Below, piece by piece: positions 1 through 9,847 of a stretch of DNA of 64,000 nt. Made by a program: the position numbers and the translations under genes. Source of the stretch: Blastomussa wellsi (lineage: Eukaryota; Cnidaria; Anthozoa; Scleractinia; Plerogyridae); contig OX393569.1 in assembly GCA_947652115.1 (NCBI GenBank), positions 11,178,055 through 11,242,054 of the forward strand. Direction: 5' to 3'. Positions within the stretch are counted from its first letter, which is position 1, and each line of letters opens with the position of its first letter. Below the pieces are notes generated by a model. The model searched no databases and was not told the DNA's origin. It saw nothing but the letters and a program-made list of their open reading frames with translations.

Positions 1-78
1 GTTCATATGAAGAGAATGATCTGGAACTTCCGGTTTTTACGAAACTGACCTCACGTGGAACGAAAAAAAAGACAATTA

Positions 79-218
79 CTTTTCACATGCAAAACAATAG
101 AATGCATACCAAATCTCCCTGGCAACTGAAAATGTATAAATAGATTTAAAATTTACTTTTCAAACAGTGCATTGCTAGGGAGATTTGGTATGTATTCTAT
201 TGTTTAGCACGTGAAAAG
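79..218. repeat. Hairpin inverted repeat (MITE-like)
   Basis: Two arms of about 42 bp (79-120 and 177-218) are near-perfect inverted copies around a 56-bp AT-rich loop. Both arms contain the AGATTTGGTAT core and the CTATTGTTT stretch. No coding capacity is seen. It is probably a small palindromic DNA element, but no target duplication was identified. Confidence 0.6.
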
Positions 219-303
219 TTATTGTTTAAGTTGGCTATTCACATGATTTTCTAAAAATATCTGTGTCATATCTCTTGGGAAAAACCCATACACATGATGT
301 CAG

Positions 304-606
304 CTAGTGCAAAAAACGAAATTTCCCAAGTTTTTCGCAAAAAGATGCCTCATCCCATGTTTCTTTTTCCCCCTTGCACGCAAGTTCTTTTATTTCCTGT
401 TCAGACATTTCGTCTATAACATACTCCTTGCGTAATATTTCAATTTCCACCTCGAGTTCTTGTTCAGACATTGTGTCTACAACATAATTCTTGCATAATA
501 TTTCAATTTCCTCCGCTAGTTCTTCAAAATTCTGCATCATTGCAGCCACGCAAATTTGTATATCCAGTACATACATTTCTTCAACAGGGAGAATTTTCTG
601 TGTCAC
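304..606 (-). CDS. Hypothetical acidic protein with internal repeat
   Basis: This is a 100-residue frame whose middle repeats a unit of about 22 residues, with hydrophobic/acidic text of the form EIEIL-K-YV-D-MSEQE appearing twice. The repeat is visible at DNA level too (the GTTCAGACATT blocks near 401 and 460), so the frame may stay open partly by duplication. It is highly acidic and probably helical. No family is recognised. The flanking segment at 607-690 resembles the one upstream of the PLV gene at 37919, which suggests it belongs to a decayed PLV insert. The coding status is uncertain. Confidence 0.35.
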   Translation of the reverse strand: MTQKILPVEEMYVLDIQICVAAMMQNFEELAEEIEILCKNYVVDTMSEQELEVEIEILRKEYVIDEMSEQEIKELACKGEKETWDEASFCEKLGKFRFLH

Positions 607-1230
607 ATTCGCTCGCTTGGTGGGTCACGCGCTTTTTTTTGTTTGTGTTTGACACGCATGTTTTCACATTCGCTTGCTTGGTGGGTCGGGTGCTTGTTGT
701 GTTGTGTTTGACACACATGTTTGAGGTTCTGGGCACGCACAAGCAACCAACCAGCTGCCACCCGCCACCCCAACACCCCCTGCCACCACTCCACCCCCCA
801 GCCACCCCTCCACCCCCTGCCACCCCTTCGCAACCAGCTGCACAAAGCTGTGCCAGAACCCTCATGTTCCCTGTGTGTAAAATTGCTGAAGAAAAGGAAA
901 ACGGTAAACAAAGGCGATATTTGTAAAAGAGAAAAAAGCTTTCTCGGTAATTTCGATGGGTTTGAAAGAGACGACAGTGTATTCCCATGGGAGATATCTT
1001 CAGACCTCAATGCAAAATGCTTGATATTTGCATAACGACTGGCAATCTACTTCGAACAGTTAGCTCCAGCTGTTCGAACGGCTGACGATATTTTTCTAAA
1101 CGGTAGCTCAAACGATCGATGCGATACGTCACACACACATCATATCGTTTTTATTCGCACAATTGTTTCCCAACTGAATACAAGCACTGGTATTTTGTAC
1201 TTTTAATAGAAGAATTGACAAAGCATTGGT
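607..1230. other. Non-coding stretch with promoter-like direct repeats
   Basis: Two imperfect copies of TTCGCTTGCTTGGTGGGTC lie at about 609-626 and 670-687. A related sequence lies at about 37980, upstream of the PLV gene that starts at 37919. A C-rich CCACCCC tract (760-835) follows, then AT-rich DNA. A short palindrome (TTCGAACAG / CTGTTCGAA) occurs at about 1051-1078. The long frames here arise from the C-rich bias and look non-coding. Confidence 0.4.
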
Positions 1231-1343
1231 ACTTGCAGTGCACTCGCGAGAAACGAGAAACTTCTCGAGAGAAACGAGACGAGTCTCGAGAGAAACAAGA
1301 CATGTCTCGCGAGACGGTGGTAACATAAATTTGAGCGGTACTG
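1231..1343. mobile_element. Terminal region of a CAGTACC-family DNA transposon
   Basis: The block is full of CGAGAAAC/GTTTCTCG motifs and ends in TTGAGCGGTACTG followed by TA. The same order (GGTACTTGCAGTGCACTCGCGAG, then CGAGAAAC repeats, then GGTGGTAAC, then GAGCGGTACTG) appears in inverted form at the start of the intact element at 44424-46119. The end at 1343 abuts TA, as expected for Tc1/mariner-type insertion. The other terminus is not found in the window. Confidence 0.55.
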
Positions 1344-1379
1344 TACCCCTCTAAAGAACCCCAGAAAATTTCTGGCTAA

Positions 1380-1920
1380 CTGAGATCAGCAAAATTGAAA
1401 AAGAACTAGCCGATGAGGCAGAACATTACCGGCTTGCGTTGAAAAAATATAAAAAAGCTCGGAAAGTGATTCACTATTCCGCGGTCTCTCTTGGCGCTGT
1501 GTCCACCGCTCTGTCTTCCAGGGCCATTGCAACTTCACTCACTGGTGTCGGAATTGTGGTCAGTGCGCCTATTGCAGGAATTGCAGCCCTTTCTGGTTTT
1601 GCTTCCACAGGCCTGTCTGTTACTAACAGGAAGCTTGAAAGGAAAGTTAATAAACATACGAAAATTCTTGCTCTGGCACTTCTTGCTCTGGCAAACCATG
1701 ACTCAATTGCTCTGTCTCTCAAGCTCTTGACTACAACAATGTTTCTGACTCAAAATTCAAACAAATTACACATGAAATGAAGAAATATCGTGAAATCAAA
1801 GATACTTTACGATCAAACTTCGCTGAAAAACAGACCGATTTACGCCAGCCGGATCTTGAAAAGATAAAAAGCCAGATTCGGCAAGAGTTTTGAAAAAAAC
1901 TGGTGGCGTCCAGCTCAAAT
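1380..1920 (+). pseudogene. PLV-type hydrophobic/coiled-coil protein, decayed
   Basis: The longest open part runs from 1439 to 1780, with a helical, charged start from about 1383 (KIEKELADEAEH). A Gly/Ala-rich hydrophobic segment follows (TSLTGVGIVV ... APIAGIAALSGFASTGLS), like a membrane hairpin. After about 1720 the reading shifts frame, and recognisable text continues (FKQITHEMKKYREIK, then a QPDLEKIK tail to 1890). A diverged inverted copy lies at 33395-33850. I recall this family as multicopy in cnidarian genomes; its function is unknown and it is probably a viral membrane or virion protein. Frameshifts make it a pseudogene. Confidence 0.5.
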
Positions 1921-1984
1921 TTAAACTAGACTTTGTGAGAAAAAAACACAAAAATCTCTCTGACTGTTATAAAAATTAGATAAC

Positions 1985-2345
1985 GCAGGCCTGACTGATG
2001 GTAATATATAAGCTAACTTGTCATTAACTTGTTAGTTCACATATTCTGGTGAAGCTGTGGGAGGTGAAAGTTGCTCGCTTTCTGAATCCTGCTAAAGGCT
2101 TGTGCAGATGGTGAATTACCAGGTATAGGGGAAAGTCCTTCCAGTGGGACAGTACCCTCGGGTTGAGCCCGCTGGGTCCTACTGGTTACAGGGGGGTGCT
2201 CTGAAATCCCCCTGGGTTTTCAAACCTCGCTCCCAGAGGTTAAATGGGATCTGACAGCTGCCTTGTCAGCGGCAGAAAGTCCTGGCCGGGGCCACGCAAC
2301 GAACAGCCAACTGAGCACCCCCGACAAGGGTTTTGTCCCTTTTTG
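1985..2345 (+). repeat. Dispersed repeat, copy 1 of 2
   Basis: This stretch is strongly similar to 31985-32312 in the same orientation. Shared blocks include TTAACTTGTTAGTTCACAT, CTGGTGAAGCT, GAATTACCAGGTATAGGGG and AACCTCGCTCCCAGAGGT. In both places a copy lies near a remnant of the PLV hydrophobic protein. It has no coding capacity and no RNA family that I recognise. Confidence 0.6.
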
Positions 2346-2825
2346 TGCCCTGTCATGCAATGCCACGCATGTCACAAACCGCACAACTTCACACAATGCT
2401 TTGCGTGACGTGTTCATCTTTTTTTTACAGTCGTGGTTTTTGTTGAGCCTCCGAGAAGTTTTTTTAAACAATGATCCATCTGCAGATTTGTTCTTGCTGT
2501 GGATATTTTTGTCTGTAATGGTGGCTGAAGATAATAAATTTGTGTTCACAAAATATTGCAACAGTTTTGTTTAATATTCAAAACCTATGGCAAAATGCCT
2601 GTCTTTCTTGAGTTGTTTATCAAACAACACATTACTTGTTTGATAGACAAAAAGTGACACTTTTCTTGCTTATCAAGTGTAAAATAGCGATCGTTTCCTC
2701 TTAGTTTTTTCATGCATCTACAACGAATATATATTCACTTATTTACGTTAGCTTATATATACTGAAATTATTTCTGCAGTCAATAGACAGCACGGTTCAT
2801 CCTTGGTCAACCCTCAATGTTACAT

Positions 2826-3357
2826 ATTTCCATAGCTTTAATCGCGGAAAAAACGTAAGAGGCCTAAACAAATCATTAAAACGTAGTTTGATATTTCGGT
2901 GGCTTCACAAACAAAAACAACAGTTCATCTTTCTGCAAGAATGTTATTGTACAAATTTATGCATATCTCAATGGAGAAATGAATGGGGCGGTGAGGTGTT
3001 CTTTAGTCATGGCACAAACCACAGCAAAGGCGTGATGATCCTAATTAGCCCCTCGCTAAATTGTAAAATCCAAACAGTTATTTCCGATAAGAATGGAAGA
3101 TTCATTATCCTTAAGCTTTCAGTCGATCAACAATGTATTGTTCTCGTCAATATATACGCCCCAAATCACACCAATCAGCAAACGGCATTCTTCTCAAAAT
3201 TAAACCAGCTGTTACAAGAATTCGCTCAAGAAAACACAATAATAGGAGGCGATTTTAACTGCGCGCTTTCCCCAAAAGACAAAGTGGGTGGCAAACCTGT
3301 CACAAAAAAAACTGCCGTTATAGTGTCGAAGCGCTTTGTGAATCTTACAATTTACGG
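2826..3357 (+). pseudogene. LINE ORF2 N-terminal: APE-type endonuclease
   Basis: The frame contains the order expected of an apurinic-like endonuclease: NVRGLN near the start, the metal-binding FLQE motif (about 2929), VLVNIYAPN in the middle, and GGDFN (about 3247). It stops at 3357, exactly where the Polinton-type element begins. The frame resumes in phase at 20843 after one copy of the duplicated target. The start is degenerate. Confidence 0.8.
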
Positions 3358-3540
3358 AGTAGTGTAGTAGGGGCCAAATTAGCCGGTTTTTAATTTATTC
3401 AAAATGGCCACCAAAAAAAGTTCGAGAAAAAATGACGTAAGCAAAGTGGAGCAATGTGGAGCAAGTTTTCGTAGGTGGAGCAGGATGACATCATGCTAGT
3501 ACCCTCTCTTCGGATGACGTCATGCTAGTACTCCCTCCTT

Positions 3541-3762
3541 TTGGATGAAGTCATTAAGCAGGGACATCCCCGAGGTAGTTTTTTCAAAATGCCCGCCCAT
3601 ACAAACCATGAAAAATTGTTACCCTTGTGCGTGATTCGAAAATTGAAAGGAGATAATCGACTACCTCCTGCTCCGAAGACGATAAAACGGGAAAGCAATA
3701 AAGAAGCCAAGTCGGTAAGAGAAGAGAAACCCAAACGACATCGTAAAGCGGAAGTGAAGTAG
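3541..3762 (+). CDS. Possible small basic ORF upstream of PLA2
   Basis: A 73-codon frame, very rich in Lys/Arg in its second half (ending KPKRHRKAEVK). In the other TIR copy the same frame is cut short after about 21 codons from the internal Met, because of an indel near 20560. Selection for coding is therefore not evident. It could be leader sequence of the PLA2 transcript rather than a gene. Confidence 0.2.
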   Translation: MDEVIKQGHPRGSFFKMPAHTNHEKLLPLCVIRKLKGDNRLPPAPKTIKRESNKEAKSVREEKPKRHRKAEVK

Positions 3763-3779
3763 TTGCGAGCTTTGAGCGG

Positions 3780-4145
3780 ATGGGAGGACTGAACAGAAGG
3801 AAAACGGTCAAGAAAGAAGTGAAAAGAAAGAAACGAGGATGGGGTGTGGACATTCAAAAAATGTTAGCAAAAACAGGAGTTGAATTTCATTGGCCGGGTT
3901 ATCAATACCTGGGTCCGGGCACTAAACTAGCAAAACGTTTGAAACGCGGTGACCCTGGGATCAACCGATTGGATCGAATAGCCAAGCGTCATGACATCGC
4001 CTATGGGAGAGCTAAAAATTTGCAAGACAAATGGAAGGCTGATGAAGAGATGATCAAAGCCATCGACAAGTTACCCGGGCGTAAAACCATGACGGAAAGG
4101 ATCGTCAAGAAGATCGTACAAGCCAAGAAGAGATTGAAACTTTAA
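3780..4145 (+). CDS. Parvovirus VP1-like phospholipase A2 (left TIR copy)
   Basis: A 121-residue, strongly basic protein with the parvoviral-type PLA2 signature. A calcium-loop-like YLGPGTKL (about residue 47) is followed by PGINRLDRIAKRHDIAYG, carrying the HD catalytic pair (about residues 69-80). In parvoviruses this fold hydrolyses phospholipids during endosomal escape, and related domains are carried by several mid-size DNA viruses. A Lys/Arg-rich N-terminus and tail could bind DNA or direct nuclear entry. The start at 3780 follows an in-frame stop at 3760-3762. The amino-acid sequence is identical to the copy at 20040-20405, so both TIRs carry an intact frame. Confidence 0.85.
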   Translation: MGGLNRRKTVKKEVKRKKRGWGVDIQKMLAKTGVEFHWPGYQYLGPGTKLAKRLKRGDPGINRLDRIAKRHDIAYGRAKNLQDKWKADEEMIKAIDKLPGRKTMTERIVKKIVQAKKRLKL

Positions 4146-4678
4146 ACTTTATTTCACTTGATGTACAACTCTTCAAGTTTTATTATTCTGGTAACGTAAA
4201 TAAAGTGTTTTTACAACTTGGGTGACGTCAAGTTAAGAGTAAACACACGGCAAAAAATCGCGTGTTGAGGGTGACGAGTGAGGTTTTGCATCGCTACGTA
4301 CATTGAAAATTTTTCGAGCGATGTACTAGCTGTGGCATTCGTTTTAGCTGTTTAAAGGTTAGTTCGATGACTGTCATGGGCAAAACGAAAGATAGTATTT
4401 GCCGAAGAACAAGGGACCGCGCAAAAACAAACACAAATAAGCTTTAGAGCGCGAAATCGACTTGTATTTCTTTCTTTGGTTGTGAATGCATTGGCTGGTT
4501 TCGAAAAGTGAACTTGTTCAAGGTCACTCACCTTTTTAAGCTTTCTTTCACTGTACTTTTCTGCAGATTCCGAGAAATTCACGCGCGTACAAAAGGCTAC
4601 GCACGAGGGGCTCCCATGGGACAGTATTAAGCCCCTACGGTTTGTTTTGCTTGGCCACGTGCCGATACACGTGACTGG

Positions 4679-4801
4679 AGGGGATACCCCTCTTAGTCTC
4701 CCTGTCGATACACGTGACTGGAGGGGATACCCCCTCTTAGTACCCCCTCTTAGAAGACGTCAGCTGTGGGGGGATACCCCCTCAAACCCGAGTAAATAAA
4801 A
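4679..4801 (+). promoter_or_regulatory. Three GGGGATACCCC palindromes and AT-rich core promoter
   Basis: Palindromes lie at about 4679-4692, 4721-4735 and 4767-4783. The first two are preceded by the repeated GATACACGTGACTGGAG (E-box CACGTG inside). A TATA-like GAGTAAATAAA follows at about 4790, some 55 bp before the ATG at 4851. The same array is present in the right TIR (19393-19498), where no gene follows. Related sites occur near other genes of both large elements. Confidence 0.55.
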
Positions 4802-4850
4802 AAAAGTGAACACGTGCTTTTTTTTTATACTCAACAGATTTTCCAACACC

Positions 4851-5195
4851 ATGGCTTCATGTGGTTTATGTAAGAAAGGTCAGAAGGAACAGTTCGTGGC
4901 TTTGAGCAATGGTAGAGAATATGTGAGGTGTACCAATCGCTCCTGCGGTTACTTCTGTTCGGTTGAGGATGTCAGACCGTACGAGAGAGCATTGCAGTTT
5001 GATGTTTCTAGCACATTTAAAGGGAACGATGCTCCGCTCTGTCACCACAGGAGACCTTGCGCCTTTAGGTTATCACATTCAGAGAATAATCCTGATCGCC
5101 CCTACTTCAGCTGTAAAGAGCAGATACCGTGCCCGTTTTTCTGTTGGGCAGATCTGGAGCTGAAACTCCGTTGTACTCTACTACCCTCTGCGTAA
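4851..5195 (+). CDS. GRF-type zinc-finger protein 1
   Basis: 114 residues from the ATG at 4851, which fits the promoter better than the upstream Met at 4806 that lies before the TATACTCA motif. The N-terminal zinc site is C-GLC ... C-TNRS-C. The C-terminal part is a GRF finger: LCHH, then RLSHSENNPDRPYFSC, then CPFFCWADLEL, with the Pro-Arg-Pro-Tyr-Phe and FF-WAD landmarks of the family. GRF fingers bind single-stranded DNA/RNA in topoisomerases and nucleases. The same two-finger layout recurs at 11057-11644 and 59508-60505, so it appears to be a core gene of this virus group. Role in replication or repair is inferred. Confidence 0.8.
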   Translation: MASCGLCKKGQKEQFVALSNGREYVRCTNRSCGYFCSVEDVRPYERALQFDVSSTFKGNDAPLCHHRRPCAFRLSHSENNPDRPYFSCKEQIPCPFFCWADLELKLRCTLLPSA

Positions 5196-5901
5196 GAGTG
5201 AACAAAAAGACTTTTGTGCTTACACCGTCGACATTATTTAAAACTGAAAAGATTGTATTATGAATATCTGCTCTTTAACCCAGAAAAGAGTGTATGTCAA
5301 GTTGGAAAAGTTGTTATCAAACAGTTGTGAAAATGATTATCATTGTTTCCCTCCCCTCCCCAATCTTGTGTGAAGTTTCACGTGATCGAAGGCGGCCTAC
5401 GTCATCACTTGCTTAAAGCAAGGACGACCATATTGTTTGGGGGGTGTAAAAGATCATTGGATTTAGGGATTTCAAAACGAAGAACCAACCTATTAGGTTA
5501 TTGATGGAACATGAATACCATTTTGAACGGACAGGGTAAGTTTTTCAATTATTGTGAGCATGGGGCATGGTGTTTTTTTCATTTCTTGGTAAGCTACCTC
5601 ACATAACCTCATGGTCGTTCGATTTCATTTAGGTTCTGTTCTCAGTAAGCTATCTGGAGTAAACTCAGGGTCGTTTGATTTCATTGGGTTCTGTTTAGCT
5701 TACTAAGGAGTCGTTTTGTTCAAGAAAAGAGAAACATTTATTATTTTACAAACGTTGTGTGTGTTAATAAAGGGAATCCAAGGATGTAGTATGTTTTTAT
5801 TTAGCTGAGCGCTTGCATGGTGTAAGTTTTTTAGGAAACTATTCACAGGTTTCGGCAAAAATTAAAAGGAAAAAGTAATATGAACTTGATCGCCTGAGAG
5901 A
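5196..5901. other. Non-coding gap after GRF gene 1
   Basis: About 700 bp with no supported frame. Two short direct repeats containing GTCGTTYGATTTCAT and GGTTCTGTT lie near 5625 and 5669. A splice-donor-like ACAGGGTAAG is at about 5531. Nothing else is recognised. Confidence 0.4.
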
Positions 5902-6408
5902 GTTACGTAGGGGATAAAATAAATAAAAAACACCCCCAAGGTATCAATTCCCGCTTCCATGGCCTCCTGGAAATCGTTATTTGCTCTTCTTATGTCAGCT
6001 CTGTTTCCTCCTAGGTGAGCAGCCCTTCGCCTTTCTCGGTTTGCCATCAGTCCCTGAAAAAGATAATATTCTTTAAAAATATCCAGAATGGAAAAACATA
6101 TGTGTTCTTTTGGGTGAGTACTTACATCAATCAACGCTGCCTGCATCTCAGGCACTCTTGTCACTCTTCGAGCAAGGGTTTCTCTTATAAAGTTTCTTGG
6201 GAAGTTGAGCATGCTCTGAATGTCCAATCCACACCCAATCCTCAAGACACACACTGTGTATTCTTGCTTCAAAGCATGGTAAACTTTGCCCACCATCCTC
6301 CAAACATATTGGGCATACTCCAACCTGGAAAGTGAAAAAACTTTTGTTATTTACACTTTTGTTCTTTACTTTTTTATTTATAGCCAATTGCTTTGTGGTG
6401 TAGCTCAG
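5902..6408 (-). pseudogene. RING-finger gene, duplicated copy A (broken)
   Basis: A tandem copy of the unit at 6409-8064. A RING exon (about 6327-6128) is preceded by a pyrimidine-rich acceptor ending CTTTCCAG and followed by a GTAAGT donor. The next exon starts at about 6053 with GLMANRERRR. A 14-bp deletion relative to copy B, at about 6211, removes the last CPCC metal ligands and shifts frame, so this copy cannot form the finger. The two exons are only about 75 bp apart. Confidence 0.6.
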
Positions 6409-7979
6409 GGATAAAATAAATAAAAAACACCCCCAAGGTATCAATTCCCGCTTCCATGACCTCCTTGAAATCGTTATTTGCTCTTCTTATGTCAGCTCTG
6501 TTTCCTCCTAGGTGAGCAGCCCTTCGCCTTTCTCGGTTTGCCATCAGTCCCTGAAAAAGATAATATTCTTTAAAACTAGTAGTAATCATAGATCAATAAG
6601 TGCGTTCGAGTTTTCTTAGCTCCAGATTAGCTTTTGTGTCGTCAAGCTTGATTTCAAAATCATGGAAGAGATCATGAATTAAAAGGTAAACATTCTTTTC
6701 GTAAAAAATGTTCTTCGCGTATACGGCTTCAAAATATCTCACTCATTAACTCTCTACTCTTAAAATGTCTTACTCTCCCTCAAGCATGGTCGATAAAAAT
6801 GTGAAGTAGATCGTAAAAAGTTCTTTGTTGTTAAAAAGATAAACATGTCACTACAAACTTCGAAAAAATGGTAGCCTTGAAGGTTAAGTCTTGGCTTCTT
6901 GCGTGACACAACTTGAAGTGAAATCAATGATCATAGGAGCGACGGAAACATATTAGGTTTCTGCTAGATTACTGATGTCAGAGAACCGGACAGAATCTTT
7001 TGCCATTGTGCAAACTTTTCATCTCATGATTATATTACGTTCATGTAGGTCAGTTCAACATGTTTTAAACTTAGCTTGCTTCAGCGAGCGAGATACTTAT
7101 CATGCAAAATTACCCGCGTAGAGATATCAGACGTGAATAAAGCATTACAGTTGTAACAAACTGCACTGATACGCTCAAGCTTACTTTTTCGTGCATGAAA
7201 GAGGTTAAACTACAAATATGTAAATAGACTCAAACGCACGGGTAAACTTCTCACGGCACAAATGTTACCTGGTCTTTATTTGTGTGTTTCTACGAAGTTC
7301 CAGCTCGATTTGAACGGCATTGACCGAAAAGTTTAGCAGAATCATCAGCTCAGTGATAAAACCCGCTTAGAAAACAACTCCAAAGTTCATTCTTTTGCCG
7401 AACTCAAATATTCCCATGTAATCATCTGGTTGACCTTGATGGAACCAGTGATGCACGTGATTGCCATATGACAATTGTTTATGACGTAAAAAATAGTTGT
7501 GTGCGCATGTCCACCAGGTGAGCCCGCAATTTCTTTGGCCGGCTATTGGGCTTAAAATTCGTGCGCGCGCTTAATAATTATTCAAAATGGCGCAGATTTT
7601 GAACATCGCCCGTCCAAGTAACCAAAAATCTCGAATCTTCACGCCTGGCATGCACAGGTATCCCATCGACCACAGGATCCCCAAAGATTACGAAGCGTTC
7701 TCCTAACGTCGAACGCAAATATCCAGAATGGAAAAACATATGTGTTCTTTTGGGTGAGTACTTACATCAATCAACGCTGCCTGCATCTCAGGCACTCTTG
7801 TCACTCTTCGAGCAAGGGTTTCTCTTATAAAGTTTCTTGGGAAGTTGAGCATGCAGCAGGGACATTGCTCTGAATGTCCAATCCACACCCAATCCTCAAG
7901 ACACACACTGTGTATTCTTGCTTTACAGCATGGTAAACTTTGCCCACCATCCTCCAAACATATTGGGCATACTCCAACC
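6409..7979 (-). CDS. RING-finger protein, spliced, copy B
   Basis: The exon at 7979-7768 encodes CPICLEDGG ... LPC ... RIHSVCLEDW ... QCPCC, a C-x2-C / H-x2-C / C-x2-C arrangement typical of RING or RING-like ubiquitin ligases. It is flanked by an acceptor (CTTTCCAG) and a GTAAGT donor. The second exon (about 6553-6410) encodes GLMANRERRRAAHLGGNRADIRRANNDF and ends in a hydrophobic tail. A 1.1-kb insertion (6576-7716) sits in the intron. An upstream first exon is implied but not identified. Such a protein could redirect host ubiquitination, but that is inference; it could also be a captured host fragment. Confidence 0.55.
6576..7716 (-). mobile_element. Insertion in the RING-gene intron (ACTAG-end family)
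   Basis: Copy A shows the uninterrupted sequence (CTTTAAAA joined to ATATCCAG), so the extra 1.14 kb in copy B is an insertion later than the duplication. Its first bases, CTAGTAGTAATCATAGATC, are the inverse of the terminus shared by the repeats ending at about 33372 and 40893 (GATTACTACTAG). No protein is recognised inside. Element class unknown. Confidence 0.5.
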
Positions 7980-8115
7980 TGGAAAGTGAAAAAACTTTTG
8001 TTATTTACACTTTTGTTCTTTACTTTTTTATTTATAGCCAATTGCTTTGGGGTGTAGCTCAGGAATTATCAAGGTCCTTTCTTTCATGCCTGTAAGTAAT
8101 CAGTTCTTTGAGGTA

Positions 8116-8540
8116 GTTTGTTTATCGCTTCATCACGGAGAAAATCCGCTTCGCGTAATTTTTTACTGGGAATGATTTCTCGCTGTGTGGCGGTCATCTT
8201 TGTTATTTGTTGTTGTTTTGAAATGTCGCCGTAAAGGATTTTCTCTTTTTAAACGCTGTCCAGTGTGGAAATTAGCGAGTGGGAAAATTGAAACTAATTT
8301 ACCGCTAAGGTATAGACTGAAAACTAGCTTTGTTTATCTCTTCATCGCGGAGAAAATCGGCTTCGCGTAATTTTTTACTGGGAATGATTTCTCGCTGTGT
8401 GGCGGCCATCTTTGTTATTTGTTGTTGTTTTGAAATGTCGCCGTAAAGGATTTTTTTCTTTTTAAACGCTGTCCAGTGTGGAAATTAGCGAGCGGGAAAA
8501 TTGAAGCTAATTTACCGCTGAGGTATAGACTGAAAAGGAG
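8116..8540. repeat. Tandem duplication, 212-bp period
   Basis: Two copies of a 212-bp unit (from 8116 and from about 8328) share TTTATCKCTTCATCRCGGAG, TCTCGCTGTGTGGCG and AAACGCTGTCCAGTGTGG. No coding function is evident. Confidence 0.75.
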
Positions 8541-9278
8541 CCTTTTCCTTTTTTTAGCAAAAGAGAAAATGGACTTGGTGTAAACAAACAAACAAACAAT
8601 TCTCCAGTGCGTCAACACTGTTTTTTTCTATTTGTGGAGGGCCTACTTTCACTATGATCTTAACTCATTCCAACAGAATAAAAGCAAAATATACTCTCAT
8701 CTTTTTCTCCTCGGGGTGCATATCAAAAGTAAATATTTACTCGCGAGTGAGTTAAACATATTATCAATGAAGACATTCAAATTGCGATTTCTCTCTCTCT
8801 CTTTTTTTTTGTAACATTTGAAACCAACACGCGTTTCAGATCCTCACCTCTCTTCCTCCATCACCATGGTTCTCTTCATCCATTTGCTCTGGTCTCTCTG
8901 GAAGTTTTTTCCCCTTCTTCAAAACAGTTTTTTTCAGACAAATAGTTTCGGGCTACAAAAATTATTTTCTTCACTTAACACGCCATCGTGTTTTTTGAAT
9001 GGGCCAATCTGCGCACAGCTCGTTTCAATCCCTCTCCATCACCTTCTTCGTTATTACCTATTGCCTATATTCTCATTAAAAGGGTGTGGAACGCTCTATC
9101 TTTGCGCAAGCTACTATCCGATACCCTCCCTATCCTGTCTGCTAAAATAATAACAACAACTTGATTTGCCTCACTACCATGGATTTATTTTAAGGAAACA
9201 GGTAGTTAAAATTAAACATACAAATTCTTCAAGTAAACCAGAAATGATAACATTCTAAACAAAGAAAACTGTCTTTGT
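8541..9278. other. Non-coding gap
   Basis: AT-rich DNA with a pyrimidine tract near 8795. A frame at 8818-9150 has composition bias and no recognisable domain. No gene is supported. Confidence 0.35.
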
Positions 9279-9782
9279 TCACAACTCATTCATTATTTGA
9301 ACTACCTCTAAATTATTATTGTTCTGAAAAAACTCCTCGAGTAATTGAAAAAGTTCGGGTGACAGTGTTTCTTCTTCTTCAATCTGTTTGGGTTGCTCGG
9401 AGTGCAAATTAGTTACACCCAAGTCTTCGAAAAGCTCCTTGAGGAATTGAAAATGTTCGTGGTTTGGTGCTTCTTCTATCTGGTTTTTCTCAAGCTCAAT
9501 GGGGGTTTTCAGCTGTAGACATTTTCGCTGGTGTCGCTTGAGGTGATCTAATCGTCCATAGGATTTTGTACAATTCTGGCAAGGGAATGTTTGCGGAGAA
9601 ATGTTCATTTCTTCTCTGTGCTGACTTTGGTAGTGGCGCAGGAAGTGATCTGGTCTGGAGAAGGTTTTGGAGCACAGCGTGCACTTTGGTCTTTCTTTTT
9701 TTCCCACCCAATGCACTTCACGGAGATGACGATAGAAAGACCAGGCTTGGGAAAAGGTGACACGACAGAAGATGCAATCCAT
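9279..9782 (-). CDS. Three-finger C2H2 zinc protein
   Basis: Starting at the ATG at 9782 gives 167 residues. Three consecutive C2H2 fingers: CIFCRVTF ... H-LREV-H, CTLCSKTF ... H-YQSQ-H, and CQNCTKSY ... H-QRK-C (the third ends HRC-style). The C-terminal half is acidic and leucine-rich with two related blocks (FLKELFEDL and LLEEFFQNN), like a transcription activation or dimer domain. A TATA box at 9817-9824 lies 35 bp upstream of the ATG, so the longer frame beginning at 9884 is not used. The tandem array immediately upstream (9848-10076) could be its own binding sites. A sequence-specific regulator encoded by the element is inferred. Confidence 0.75.
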   Translation of the reverse strand: MDCIFCRVTFSQAWSFYRHLREVHWVGKKERPKCTLCSKTFSRPDHFLRHYQSQHREEMNISPQTFPCQNCTKSYGRLDHLKRHQRKCLQLKTPIELEKNQIEEAPNHEHFQFLKELFEDLGVTNLHSEQPKQIEEEETLSPELFQLLEEFFQNNNNLEVVQIMNEL

Positions 9783-9816
9783 GGTAGTGAGTGGAGGGTT
9801 TTTTTCAAGTCCGCGC

Positions 9817-9824
9817 TTTATATA
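9817..9824 (-). promoter_or_regulatory. TATA box of the C2H2 gene
   Basis: TATATAAA on the minus strand, 35 bp before the ATG at 9782. It lies inside the longer open frame, which is why the later start was chosen. Confidence 0.6.
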
Positions 9825-9847
9825 GTCGTAAACCGGATAAAACCGCT

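Larger units (their letters stand above)
3358..4833 (+). repeat. Left terminal inverted repeat
   Basis: 1476 bp that match the reverse complement of 19351-20842 nearly throughout, ending at a shared TATACTCA. The repeat includes the PLA2 gene, a non-coding block with TGACGTCA-like sites, and three GGGGATACCCC palindromes. Differences include a small indel near 3625 relative to the right copy and a short insertion near 19532 in the right copy. Confidence 0.85.

Noticed and set aside
471..926. 151-codon Pro/His-rich open frame
   Set aside because: It is created by the C-rich CCACCCC tract, has overlapping equally long frames on the other strand, and shows no domain.
8818..9150. 110-codon open frame
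   Set aside because: Composition bias, no recognisable motif, no promoter like the neighbouring genes.
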